A stretch of DNA of 20,291 bases from a virus. Below, piece by piece: positions 8,120 through 15,443 of this stretch. A program made the translations under genes and the position numbers. Under the pieces are notes generated by a model, which was not told where the DNA came from, did not search any database, and saw only the letters and a program-made list of their open reading frames with translations. Within the stretch, counting starts at the first letter, position 1. Every line of letters begins with the position of its first letter. The DNA lies in the IMG/VR virus record IMGVR_UViG_3300048590_000578, positions 1 through 20,291 of that record; one strand, given 5' to 3'.

Positions 8120-8572
8120 CCTCGTCGTCGGCCCCAGATTTGGCGCTGTTATCCTGGTTGCTATCGCTAATCTGGTAATACTCATAAAAGACTTTGTGCC
8201 CGAAAACTGCCTTATCATTGTATAGAGTTCAAGCAATTGCCATGCACTTAATTGCCTTAACAAGTATTTGCGCAGCCAAAGAGCCGGCTTTGTTATGTAT
8301 TTACGGTTGAGTGTTGCAATTGCCACAACTGTAAGTATGTCGTTGTAATACTCAAGCATAAATTTACCAGGTTCGGTCTCGTCTGCTTTTTTATCGGTTA
8401 TGCCTCTTGCGGTTAATATAGCAGCCATTTTTAACTCTGTGCCGGCATACAATTGTGTTATTGTTATGCCTATATTCCTGAGGCCAAGGATGCGTAAAAA
8501 AAGCGGGGCGGGTATATTGTATTTAACGCCCCGCTTTAACAGTGATTGTGCTGCTCTTAGCTCCTCATGCAT
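8111..8572 (-). CDS. tail assembly chaperone (G-like)
   Basis: This 153-residue mostly helical protein is encoded between the major tail protein and the tape measure, the conserved place of the G/GT chaperones. Its start overlaps the stop of the major tail protein gene (TAATG at 8570-8574). It includes 'FMLEYYNDILTVVAIATL' and 'WLRKYLLRQLSAWQLLELY', helices that resemble Bacteroidota tail chaperones by my reading. The last dozen residues (APNLGPTTRGS) look unstructured, fitting a frame that is often left by -1 frameshifting. The protein would bind the tape measure during tail assembly and be absent from the virion. A frameshifted version carries the T domain encoded at 7905-8119. Confidence 0.65.
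   Translation of the reverse strand: MHEELRAAQSLLKRGVKYNIPAPLFLRILGLRNIGITITQLYAGTELKMAAILTARGITDKKADETEPGKFMLEYYNDILTVVAIATLNRKYITKPALWLRKYLLRQLSAWQLLELYTMIRQFSGTKSFMSITRLAIATRITAPNLGPTTRGS
8117..8135 (-). promoter_or_regulatory. candidate -1 frameshift region of the G/GT chaperone
   Basis: Two runs of G lie near the end of the G frame: GGGG at 8132-8135 within CTG GGG CCG, and GGGGG at 8117-8121 within AGG GGG AGT. At either, a tRNA reading GGG can re-pair with GGG one base back. Both predict the same 222-residue product length. Neither is a full X XXY YYZ heptamer, so the exact site is uncertain. Confidence 0.4.
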
Positions 8573-9087
8573 TATGCAGGTGTAATACCTTTGATGATGC
8601 TTGATACGGTATCATCGCCAGGGCTCATAACTGTACCGGTGATCATAACCTTTGCTATGCCAGATGGTGCAAGGTTGTAATCGAGTTTTGATACAAATGA
8701 TACACGCGGCAGAATAAGGTAATGCCCGTTCTTGCTGCGGATGCGAAAAGCTTTTTCAATTTTACTTTTCTGTGCTGGTGCATTCCACACCTCTGTTGCT
8801 CCCGTGCCTGACTTGGTGCCACCAACAAACTTAATAAGTGTATCGGGGGTGAAGTCAATAAGGGTTAATGCCAGGGTACGTTTACCTGATGCCATGTCTG
8901 ACTCTTCAGGGTCGTCGTTCTCATTCGAGTAGTGCTCGGTAAGAGTAGGGTCCTCTTCGGTAAGGCTTGCCTCATCGCGATAGGTTGCACCAACAGATAC
9001 CCAATCTTCAACATCGGGTACGCCACCACCTACTGGGATGTCAGCCATATCAATACCGGCAAGGCCTTTTAATCTGATTTCGCTCAT
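8572..9087 (-). CDS. major tail protein (tail tube)
   Basis: This 171-residue protein overlaps the spanin-like gene by 4 nt and is followed by the G/GT chaperone and the tape measure. Its sequence is strand-rich with the features of siphovirus tube subunits: an N-terminal 'LAGIDMADIPVGGGVPDVED', a 'LTEEDPTLTEHYSNENDDPE' loop, then 'KRTLALTLIDFTPDTLIKF' and a late 'ITGTVMSPGDD'. It has no signal peptide or membrane segment. Its role would be to polymerise around the tape measure into the tail tube. The order tube, chaperone, tape measure is one of the most conserved in tailed phages and makes the call fairly safe, although I recognise the family by pattern rather than by a named motif. Confidence 0.75.
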   Translation of the reverse strand: MSEIRLKGLAGIDMADIPVGGGVPDVEDWVSVGATYRDEASLTEEDPTLTEHYSNENDDPEESDMASGKRTLALTLIDFTPDTLIKFVGGTKSGTGATEVWNAPAQKSKIEKAFRIRSKNGHYLILPRVSFVSKLDYNLAPSGIAKVMITGTVMSPGDDTVSSIIKGITPA

Positions 9088-9569
9088 TTTAACAGGGTTT
9101 TGCTTTTAAAAATTTTAACAATGTAAACAAGAGCAACAGCCCATAGAAGGCAACCGCTCACAATCAATACCTTAACAAGGTTTGAATAAGGCTTTTCTAC
9201 AATTACCGGCACCTGAGTAACAACAGGCACCTCCTTATAGATAGTTGTATCGCTTACTACAATAACTGTATCTTGGCGAACTGTGCGGGCATTTATTTTT
9301 AAACCCAAGCCACCGTCGGGGGTTTGAGTAATGATGCTTCGCAAAGCCATATACTTGCTGTTAAGCTCGGCATAATCGGCAAGTATTACGCGGTTATTGC
9401 TGTCGCAGGTAAACAGAGCGCTTACAGATGCATAATCCTGTGGCACGTGCAGTACTACTGGTCGCTGGCTGATCGTTGTGCGCGATTCAACCGGTACCTG
9501 TGTAATAAGTTTCTGAGGCTTGCAGGCCGCAAAAACAATTACAAGTAATATAAGTGCCAGGGTTTTCAT
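9084..9569 (-). CDS. u-spanin-like lipoprotein
   Basis: This 161-residue protein has an unusual double anchor. Residues 1-16 are a lipoprotein signal with lipobox FAAC (lipidated Cys16). Residues about 131-153 are a transmembrane helix (NLVKVLIVSGCLLWAVALVY) followed by a basic tail. The 115 residues between would cross the periplasm and are rich in Val and Thr. An outer-membrane lipid plus an inner-membrane helix in one chain is the topology of unimolecular spanins such as T1 gp11, which fuse the two membranes in the last step of lysis of Gram-negative hosts. Its neighbour upstream is a holin-like membrane protein, with a 4-nt overlap, so the two form a lysis cassette set between capsid and tail genes. 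The alternative is a lipoprotein of unknown role, but the topology is clear. Confidence 0.65.
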   Translation of the reverse strand: MKTLALILLVIVFAACKPQKLITQVPVESRTTISQRPVVLHVPQDYASVSALFTCDSNNRVILADYAELNSKYMALRSIITQTPDGGLGLKINARTVRQDTVIVVSDTTIYKEVPVVTQVPVIVEKPYSNLVKVLIVSGCLLWAVALVYIVKIFKSKTLLK

Positions 9570-9937
9570 AATATCTGCTCGCGTAGTGGATTAATGATGT
9601 CGTCGTCAACATTCATTTTCTCAAGAGCCTTAACAACTCCGGTTATTGCTCTTTGTATTTTTTCGAGCCGCTTGGTAAGATCACCTACCATTTTCTTCAG
9701 CTCATTGTTCTCGTCGTCGCTGCGTAGCTTATCTTCGATTAGTTCGCGATTTTGCTGCATAAGAGCATTAACAGATTTGAGCATTTCGCTAACCGATGAG
9801 CTTGCAAGCTCTACATTACCTTTGTCAACACGAGTGTTTGCTTCGTTGCGCATTTGCCTAAGGGTTACGAGTTGGAAAAAGAAGCCCCCGCCAAATGCAA
9901 CATTAGTAATTGCAAGTATTATCTCAAGTACCGACAT
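9566..9937 (-). CDS. small membrane-anchored coiled-coil protein, holin-like candidate
   Basis: This 123-residue protein starts at the ATG at 9937 (MSVLEIILAITNVAFGGGFF). A longer frame begins at 9979, but its first codons fall inside the terminator hairpin at 9968-9991, so the inner start is preferred. Residues about 2-26 form one membrane helix. The remainder is a charged coiled coil with heptad-like spacing ('LMQQNRELIEDKLRSDDENN'). The architecture of one N-terminal helix plus a cytoplasmic coiled coil occurs next to spanin genes in Bacteroidota phages, as far as I recall. By context (overlap with the spanin-like gene, between capsid and tail tube) it is the best holin candidate. No holin family motif is certain; it could also be a membrane-linked assembly factor. 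Confidence 0.5.
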   Translation of the reverse strand: MSVLEIILAITNVAFGGGFFFQLVTLRQMRNEANTRVDKGNVELASSSVSEMLKSVNALMQQNRELIEDKLRSDDENNELKKMVGDLTKRLEKIQRAITGVVKALEKMNVDDDIINPLREQIL

Positions 9938-9967
9938 GCACAGCGATTTGTTAAGGTTTGTAAAGAA

Positions 9968-9991
9968 GTAGCCCGGCAATTACCGGGCTAC
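9968..9991 (-). terminator. intrinsic terminator/attenuator after the capsid gene
   Basis: A perfect 9-bp stem (GTAGCCCGG at 9968-9976 and CCGGGCTAC at 9983-9991) encloses a 6-nt loop and is followed on the minus strand by TTCTTT. It lies 24 nt past the capsid stop and 30 nt before the holin-like start. It would end or reduce transcription after the capsid gene, so that lysis and tail genes are made at lower levels. The T-tract is short, so read-through is likely. Confidence 0.7.
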
Positions 9992-10014
9992 CCGGCTTTA
10001 TTTATCAGAACAAA

Positions 10015-11088
10015 TTATTCGCTTTCGGCTTCATAAACTGCTTGTACTACAGCTATAATACCCTCCTGATTTGCGCGACGTTTACGCCCGCCGGCACGGC
10101 ATAGGAAACTGAGTATATCACCATAGTAGGTTGCATCACCAGGATTGTCGAAGGCTTTTACCTCGCCCATTGCACGCTCAACTGAGTTGATGTGCCAGAA
10201 CAATGCAGCAGCATTATCGGTAGATGCCCCTTCAGTTTCAGGCGTAATCGGCACTGGAGTACTTGCATTATCGTATCTGGCTGCGGTTGATCTCATATAA
10301 AAATCAAACCCGTATAACCGGCCTATAGTGCCACGTGCAGGGTCCATAGCGGCACTAAAGTCGCGCTGCTGGTTTGCACTCATTTCCTGTATCAGCTGAT
10401 CATACATAATAGCATCAATAAGTGCATACCGGCCTTCCTGAGGAATACTCTTAACATTCATCTGTGTAGCTGCATTGCTCACATCTTTAAGTGTAATAGC
10501 TTTACGCAATCCGGTAGCACCACTGAGGTATGCTGCTGTACTTCCACCAGTTGTTCTAACTATAGATGCAGCAACAGTCGGTGACCAATTATATATCATC
10601 TCACCTGCAATTGACTCAACCAAAGCGTCTTTATCCTCAGCAATTACCGATTGCCTTTTGTCGTATGACATCTCAACTTTATCGGCATCAGGTATAAGGC
10701 GCGGGTCGGTTGTAAATTCGGCAAGGCTATAAGTTAATTCGCTATCGGTACGCTTAACAACGGTTGCAGGTAATGATGTACGGTCTTTTACAACAGTTGC
10801 CTTAGTACCAGCCTGTGGTATATGCACCACTTTGCCGGCAAGTACATACATATCGGCATTATAGGCTTTGCTTAAAAATGAATTGTCGGCAAATAAATTT
10901 GCAACAATATCAGTCTGCCAGATTTCTTTGTTAAGCGCCATACCAGCAGCACCAGCGGGCGCACCAGGCAGGATGCCAAGCACAAGAGTAAGGCCAACAG
11001 CCACAACGGCAGGAGCTCCAATAACCGAGCTGATAAGCGAAGCTACCAGCAGGTTAAACATCAGCGAGAGGGTTTTCAGGGTTTTCAT
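10015..11088 (-). CDS. major capsid protein with hydrophobic N-terminal extension
   Basis: This 357-residue frame encodes a major capsid protein of the HK97-fold type. It is recognised from 'MALNKEIWQTDIVANLFADN', 'GKVVHIPQAGTKATVVKDRT', 'FTTDPRLIPDADKVEMSYDK' and the later 'GRLYGFDFYMRS'. Residues 1-49, before the internal MALNKEIW start (ATG at 10941), are strongly hydrophobic (SLMFNLLVASLISSVIGAP, then AVVAVGLTLVLGILPGAPAG) and look like a signal or membrane hairpin. Two products are therefore possible: 357 residues, or 308 residues from Met50. The gene follows the protease and scaffold gene directly, which supports the capsid role and suggests that the extension may be removed. A strong hairpin terminator follows. 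I am confident of the capsid identity and unsure of the true start. Confidence 0.85.
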   Translation of the reverse strand: MKTLKTLSLMFNLLVASLISSVIGAPAVVAVGLTLVLGILPGAPAGAAGMALNKEIWQTDIVANLFADNSFLSKAYNADMYVLAGKVVHIPQAGTKATVVKDRTSLPATVVKRTDSELTYSLAEFTTDPRLIPDADKVEMSYDKRQSVIAEDKDALVESIAGEMIYNWSPTVAASIVRTTGGSTAAYLSGATGLRKAITLKDVSNAATQMNVKSIPQEGRYALIDAIMYDQLIQEMSANQQRDFSAAMDPARGTIGRLYGFDFYMRSTAARYDNASTPVPITPETEGASTDNAAALFWHINSVERAMGEVKAFDNPGDATYYGDILSFLCRAGGRKRRANQEGIIAVVQAVYEAESE

Positions 11089-11120
11089 CTTACAAAAATT
11101 GAGTTTTAAGTGAATTTTAA

Positions 11121-12206
11121 TTACATTTTAGGCTCGGTGCCGAACTTAGCCTTATACTTTTCTTTGAAAAGGTCGGGGCTTTTTGCTTTGAGCTCAGGAA
11201 GTTTGTTGGCTTTATCAAGCTCATCCCAGCTCATTTTTGCAAGGTCAGCGGCAATGTCCTGCGCGCCTTCAATCACCTGCTGTGCAGTTGCGCGTTTAGG
11301 AATTCCGGCAAGCATTGCTTTTGCTGTGTCAAAGTCTTTTTCAAAAGCGGTTTCCCAGGCTGCTGCGGCTGATGCCTCAATTCGCTGCTCGGTTTGCGCC
11401 GTTGCAATAAGTTGCTTGGCTTCATTCTTGCGTGCTGTTGCCTCGGCATCGCGATAGGTTTGTAATTTAGCCTCAGCAGCCTGAAGCCTTTGCTCCATAT
11501 TTGCAATTGCTGCAACTGCTTCGGTTTCCTGAGCCTCGGCAGAGAGGTTCAGTTTCATCAGTACTTGTTTCATCGGTTCGGGTTTTTGTGTTTCAGTCAA
11601 ATTTGCTGTGTACTGGGTGTAAAGGCTATCGAGCCCCACTTTAACAGCATCGTCTTTGCTGTACTTTATCTCTCCTTTAAGTGCTGTAAACTTATCGGTA
11701 GCAAGGCCCAGGGCAATTGCCTCGTCGGCATCAATCCAGTGATCGCCGCCATCAAAATAATCGGATGCTACGGCTTTCTCTGTTTTTTTTACCTTATTGG
11801 CAACCTTTTGAACAAAATTGTTTTGCATTGATCGCAACATCTTGGCAGCGTTAAGCATGTCCTGAGCTGTACCGGTTACATTACCTTTAGGAGGGTGGAG
11901 CATTAAAAAGCCGTTTTCGGCCATGTATAACCTGGTGCCTGATATTGCAAGCAAAGCGCCCATACTGGCTGCAATGCCATCGACATAAATGTCAACTTCA
12001 CCGTTAAACGACTGAATAAGGTTGTAAAGCAAGTTGCCTTCAAACACACTACCTCCTGTTGTGTGCATGTGCAGATCAATCTTTTTTAAACCCATGCGCT
12101 GAGCCTCGCCAAATACGCTGCTCATGCTGTAGTGATCAATCCAGCCGCCAACTGAGCCGTAAGCTGTGATTACCAATCTGTCGTTTAACTGTGCTGTGTG
12201 AAACAT
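11121..12206 (-). CDS. ClpP-like head maturation protease fused to a scaffold-like domain
   Basis: This is a 361-residue protein. Residues about 10-170 are a ClpP/S14-type serine protease: nucleophile Ser81 in GIAASMGALL, His104 in LMLHPP (the same 23-residue spacing as in ClpP), an oxyanion-type 'TTGGSVFEGNLLYNLI' strand-turn, and a late Asp region 'WIDADEAIALGLAT'. Residues about 195-330 are helical, charged and rich in Ala, Glu, Gln and Lys, as expected of a capsid scaffold. Protease-scaffold fusions cut themselves and the capsid N-terminus during head maturation. The gene opens the leftward operon and is followed 32 nt later by the capsid gene. A possible target is the hydrophobic capsid extension. 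The start ATG at 12206 is the only early one. Confidence 0.88.
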   Translation of the reverse strand: MFHTAQLNDRLVITAYGSVGGWIDHYSMSSVFGEAQRMGLKKIDLHMHTTGGSVFEGNLLYNLIQSFNGEVDIYVDGIAASMGALLAISGTRLYMAENGFLMLHPPKGNVTGTAQDMLNAAKMLRSMQNNFVQKVANKVKKTEKAVASDYFDGGDHWIDADEAIALGLATDKFTALKGEIKYSKDDAVKVGLDSLYTQYTANLTETQKPEPMKQVLMKLNLSAEAQETEAVAAIANMEQRLQAAEAKLQTYRDAEATARKNEAKQLIATAQTEQRIEASAAAAWETAFEKDFDTAKAMLAGIPKRATAQQVIEGAQDIAADLAKMSWDELDKANKLPELKAKSPDLFKEKYKAKFGTEPKM

Positions 12207-12249
12207 AAAAAAGTGATTAGATACTAATCAAAAACGATCATCAGAGCAG

Positions 12250-12281
12250 CAAAGATGTAGCACATAATTTAATCATGCAAA
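12250..12281 (-). promoter_or_regulatory. candidate leftward late promoter
   Basis: On the minus strand, TTTG (12278-12281) lies 18 nt before TACATCTTTG (12250-12259), 44 nt upstream of the protease start. This resembles the Bacteroidota pattern TTTG, spacer 19-21, TAnnTTTG, but the -7 box carries two extra bases. It is the best promoter candidate for the capsid and tail operon. Confidence 0.35.
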
Positions 12282-12285
12282 TAAC

Positions 12286-12302
12286 TGTACAAGGCTTGTA
12301 CA
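12286..12302. promoter_or_regulatory. 17-bp perfect palindrome, operator candidate
   Basis: TGTACAAG and CTTGTACA flank a single central G, in the 154-bp region between the divergent late operons. It lies just upstream of the candidate leftward -35-type box and 58 nt before the endolysin start. A dimeric regulator bound here could control both directions at once. No regulator gene is present in the window. Confidence 0.55.
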
Positions 12303-12360
12303 CTTATTTTTATAAGCATAATTTACACATTAATTTCGCTGTGTTTTTAATCAAAACAGT

Positions 12361-12750
12361 ATGAGTTACATCAATCCACTTACCGGCCGTGTTACATCAA
12401 AATTCGGCAACAGGCCACATCCCATTACCAAAAAAACAAGCTTCCATAATGGGGTTGATATTGCGGCAGTTATAGGCACTAAAGTAGTTGCACCAGCCGC
12501 CGGCACCATAACTGAAGCCTGGGAACATGATAGGGGAGGTTATTGCATGGCAATGCTTGATGATAAAGGTGTGCGCTTTGGATTTGCTCATCTTAACGAC
12601 TTTATTGCCAAAAAAGGCCAGAAAGTAAAAGCCGGCGAAGTAATAGCACTTAGCGGCAATACCGGCGCAAGTACTGGGCCTCACCTGCATTTTACTGTTA
12701 AGGTTAACGGGCAATGGGTTGACCCTCTTACATACTTTACATTTAAGTAA
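12361..12750 (+). CDS. M23 (LytM-type) zinc endopeptidase, endolysin
   Basis: This 129-residue protein consists of only the M23 catalytic domain. The zinc and catalytic residues are all present: His29 and Asp33 in HNGVDIA, His77 in FAHL, and His108 and His110 in GPHLHF. It would cut peptide cross-links of peptidoglycan. No signal peptide is seen, so release would depend on the holin, and there is no cell-wall binding domain. It is the first gene of the rightward operon, and its stop overlaps the small terminase start (TAATG). The lysis genes are therefore split: endolysin here, holin-like and spanin-like genes in the leftward operon. Because it leads a morphogenesis operon, a role as virion-associated peptidase cannot be excluded. 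Confidence 0.88.
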   Translation: MSYINPLTGRVTSKFGNRPHPITKKTSFHNGVDIAAVIGTKVVAPAAGTITEAWEHDRGGYCMAMLDDKGVRFGFAHLNDFIAKKGQKVKAGEVIALSGNTGASTGPHLHFTVKVNGQWVDPLTYFTFK

Positions 12751-13202
12751 TGGGACGTACAAAAGCAAACTTACAGCAGCTACGCGATTACGCTAAGCTG
12801 ATGTACACCAAGGAGCGAATCACTCAAAAAGAGATTGCCGCCCGGGTTGGTGTGAGCGAGGTAACTATAAGTAAATGGGCCAATGCCGATAAATGGGATG
12901 AGCTAAGGCTTAACCTGTCGGTTACACGCGAAGAGCGCATGATGAGCACCATTACACAGCTTACCGAGCTCGATAACGCAATAAGTAAGCAGCCCGAGGG
13001 ATTTCGCTACCCATCGAGCAAAGAGGCAGATATACGGCGCAAACTCGTTGCCGATTTGGCTGCACTTGAAGTTGAGTGCGGCATTAAGGATATAGTTGAT
13101 GTATCGGTTAAATTCCTTGAATGGCTGCGTAAGGTTGACCTTAAGCGGGCACAGGAAATAAGCGATTACTTCGATGCATTTATTAAAGAGCAATTGCGAT
13201 GA
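12750..13202 (+). CDS. terS: terminase small subunit
   Basis: This 150-residue protein has an N-terminal helix-turn-helix at about residues 25-50 (ITQKEIAARVGVSEVTISKW) and a long helical C-terminal half ending 'DYFDAFIKEQLR'. A DNA-binding HTH followed by oligomerisation helices is the usual small terminase plan, similar to the DUF1804-like proteins of Mu-type phages. It overlaps the large terminase start by 4 nt (ATGA). Its role would be to recognise the packaging site and load the large subunit. A transcription regulator is the main alternative, but the position directly before the large subunit makes terminase the better call. Confidence 0.82.
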   Translation: MGRTKANLQQLRDYAKLMYTKERITQKEIAARVGVSEVTISKWANADKWDELRLNLSVTREERMMSTITQLTELDNAISKQPEGFRYPSSKEADIRRKLVADLAALEVECGIKDIVDVSVKFLEWLRKVDLKRAQEISDYFDAFIKEQLR

Positions 13203-14731
13203 ATGCTGAAGACAAAAGAGCATCCAGCTATTGGGATGATTACCGTAAGAATCTTAAGGCATCCACTACGGTAGATAAATCACTCTCATTTGCCGAGCGC
13301 GAGCGCAAAAGGCGAGAGCTCGAAGCAAACCCAGCAGACTGGATGCGCGAGATGTTTCCGAACTATTGCACAGCTCCTTTTGCAAAATTTCAAATACGGG
13401 CAATTAACAGAATAGTTGCCAATCCTGAGCATTACGAAGTACTTAGCTGGTCGAGAGAGCTGGCAAAGTCAACCATAGTAATGATGACTATGATGTATCT
13501 TACTTTAACCGGTAAGAAGAAAAATGTTATACTTGTAAGCAATAGTTATGACAATGCAAACAGGCTGCTTGAGCCATATCGCATTAATCTCGACAGCAAC
13601 CAGCGCATTGAATATTATTATGGCGAACAGCGCAACCCTGGCAGCTGGATAGAAGGCGACTTTACAACAAAAAAAGGAGTAAGCTTTCGGGCGCTTGGCG
13701 CAGGACAAAGCCCCCGCGGTACCCGTAACGAGGCAATAAGACCCGACAGCATACTTATTGATGACATTGATACTGACCAGGATTGCCTTAATCCAGAGAT
13801 CATACAAAAGCGCTGGGAGTGGATAGAGCAGGCGCTTATACCTACCCGATCAATAAGTAACCCTCTTTTGCTCATCTTTTGCGGCAATATTATTGCACGC
13901 GATTGCTGTATTACTCGTGCAGGCGCCAAGGCCGACAGTTGGGATATAGTTAATATTCGCGATAAAAATGGCTTATCCAGCTGGCCTGAAAAAAACAGCG
14001 AAGAGCAGATAGACCGCGTACTATCAACCATATCAACCAAAAGTGCACAGCAGGAGTACTACAATAACCCCATAAGCGAAGGCACAACATTTAAAGAGCT
14101 ACGCTGGGGGCCTATACCGCATTTGTCAAAGTTCGCGGTGCTTGTTGCCTATGGCGACCCAGCACCGAGCAACAAAACCAGCAAGAAGGGATTAAAGCCA
14201 AACAAAACTTTAATGCTGTGTGGCCTGATGGATGGCAACCTTTATATAATAACCGGTTTCCTTGATTCGGTTACTAATGCTGCTTATGTTGACTGGTATT
14301 ACCTTATCAATGACTTTGCAAATAATAGCAAGGCTCAGATTTATTACTACATCGAAAATAATAGCCTTCAGGACCCCTTTTATGAGCAGGTGTTTATCCC
14401 TCTGTTTGTTGAGGCGGCAAAAACTAAAGGCATCATTATACCAATATCGCCCGACAATCGTAATAAGCCCGACAAGTTCAGCCGCATAGAGGGTAACCTT
14501 GAGCCGCTGAACAGGGCTGGGCGCATGATATTAAACGAGCGCGAGCGCGACAATCCACATATGCAGCGCCTCGAGGAGCAGTTTAAACTTGTGCAACCGG
14601 GCTTACCAGCTCCTGCTGACGGACCCGATGCCGTTGAGGGTGCAAACTGGATATTACAGCTCAAGCTTAGCAGTCTGGCAGGCGGAGCTATTACTATAGG
14701 CAACAAACCCACAAATAACAAACGTGTATGA
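13199..14731 (+). CDS. terL: terminase large subunit
   Basis: This 510-residue motor has both catalytic halves. The ATPase carries a deviant Walker A at residues 85-92 (SRELAKST, of the R..AKS/T type frequent in Mu-like terminases) and Walker B SILIDDID at 184-191. The 'FCGN' segment at about 227-230 fits the coupling motif III. The RNase H-like nuclease starts with the acidic strand 'AYGDPA' (Asp320) and later has 'YYYIENN' and a 'PDKFSRIEG' segment. The protein cuts concatemeric DNA and pumps it into the prohead. It overlaps both neighbours by 4 nt. Length is within the usual 450-600 range and nothing appears truncated. Confidence 0.92.
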   Translation: MNAEDKRASSYWDDYRKNLKASTTVDKSLSFAERERKRRELEANPADWMREMFPNYCTAPFAKFQIRAINRIVANPEHYEVLSWSRELAKSTIVMMTMMYLTLTGKKKNVILVSNSYDNANRLLEPYRINLDSNQRIEYYYGEQRNPGSWIEGDFTTKKGVSFRALGAGQSPRGTRNEAIRPDSILIDDIDTDQDCLNPEIIQKRWEWIEQALIPTRSISNPLLLIFCGNIIARDCCITRAGAKADSWDIVNIRDKNGLSSWPEKNSEEQIDRVLSTISTKSAQQEYYNNPISEGTTFKELRWGPIPHLSKFAVLVAYGDPAPSNKTSKKGLKPNKTLMLCGLMDGNLYIITGFLDSVTNAAYVDWYYLINDFANNSKAQIYYYIENNSLQDPFYEQVFIPLFVEAAKTKGIIIPISPDNRNKPDKFSRIEGNLEPLNRAGRMILNERERDNPHMQRLEEQFKLVQPGLPAPADGPDAVEGANWILQLKLSSLAGGAITIGNKPTNNKRV

Positions 14732-15057
14732 CACTTGCAACCATTGCAGCAAAGATCATTATTAAGCCGGTAAAGCTGGCAGTTTGGATATGGCTATCAA
14801 TTGATAACCTTATCATCAGGTTCCATGGGCGGCCGGCAGCTCTTAAAAGGGCTGTAAAAAGAGCTACAAAACTTCATAAAAAAACCGGTAAAAGATACCG
14901 GGTGTTTTTTCTTGCCCGCAGGTACAGGGTGTTTACCAGGCGAGATATAAAAGATCAGAAGAAGGCCGGAGTATTCAACCATTACATTAACAGCAGCCGC
15001 CTGGAAGGGCTCAAATTTTTTGACACCAACGTCCTACAACCATGTACATCGAAGTAA
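14728..15057 (+). CDS. basic protein with N-terminal hydrophobic helix, unknown function
   Basis: This 109-residue protein lies between the large terminase and DUF1320 genes, overlapping the first by 4 nt and the second by 16 nt. Residues about 3-30 are a mostly hydrophobic helix (AVWIWLSIDNLII). Residues 34-80 are very basic ('RAVKRATKLHKKTGKRYRVF', 'RRYRVFTRRDIKDQKK'). The tract 'GKRYRV' repeats as 'ARRYRVFTRRD'. Small basic proteins occur at this position in other Bacteroidota phages, by my recollection. A role in packaging or nucleic-acid binding at the membrane is guesswork. I do not recognise a named domain. Confidence 0.7.
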   Translation: MTLATIAAKIIIKPVKLAVWIWLSIDNLIIRFHGRPAALKRAVKRATKLHKKTGKRYRVFFLARRYRVFTRRDIKDQKKAGVFNHYINSSRLEGLKFFDTNVLQPCTSK

Positions 15058-15443
15058 CCGAGCTTACTACTCATCTGTACGATGAGAGCATCGAGGCCAT
15101 AAGTGGCGAAGATGAAACAATACTTACGGCTGCCATTGACGGGGCCGTTGCCGAAGCGAAAGGCTACCTGCATAAGTTTGACCTCGATACTATTTTTGAG
15201 GCCACGGGTAGCGACCGCAATGCTTTGCTTGTAATATTTGTAAAAGATATTGCAGTGTGGCATTACATTGCCCTTGCTAATGCCGGAATTGAATACAGCA
15301 AGCGCGAGAAGCGATACAATGCAGCTGTTGCATGGTTAAAGGGCGTACAAGAAGGCATGATTGTGCCCGATTTACCATTGCCAGAGGCCACTGATGATAA
15401 TCTTGCATATGGCAGTAACACCAAGCGCAATAATCACATTTAA
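15042..15443 (+). CDS. Mu gp36-like DUF1320 head-tail adaptor
   Basis: This 133-residue, mostly helical protein fits DUF1320 (phage Mu gp36). It has an N-terminal 'MYIEVTELTTHLYDESIEAI', a central 'AAIDGAVAEAKGYLHKFDL' helix and a 'KDIAVWHYIALANAGIEYSK' segment before a loop 'EKRYNAAVAWLKGVQEG'. The alternation is that of Gp6-like connector adaptors, which form a ring below the portal. It starts within the preceding gene (16-nt overlap) and ends 10 nt before the portal start. The position beside the portal supports the adaptor role. Confidence 0.75.
   Translation: MYIEVTELTTHLYDESIEAISGEDETILTAAIDGAVAEAKGYLHKFDLDTIFEATGSDRNALLVIFVKDIAVWHYIALANAGIEYSKREKRYNAAVAWLKGVQEGMIVPDLPLPEATDDNLAYGSNTKRNNHI

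Noticed and set aside
9938-9979. Longer start of the holin-like gene at 9979
   Set aside because: Its first codons fall in the terminator hairpin 9968-9991 and encode no membrane-protein-like sequence. The ATG at 9937 begins the hydrophobic helix.
12330-12345. Rightward promoter core TAATTTCG before the endolysin
   Set aside because: One mismatch to TAnnTTTG and no TTTG box at the right distance. A promoter must exist in 12207-12360, but this site is too weak to annotate.
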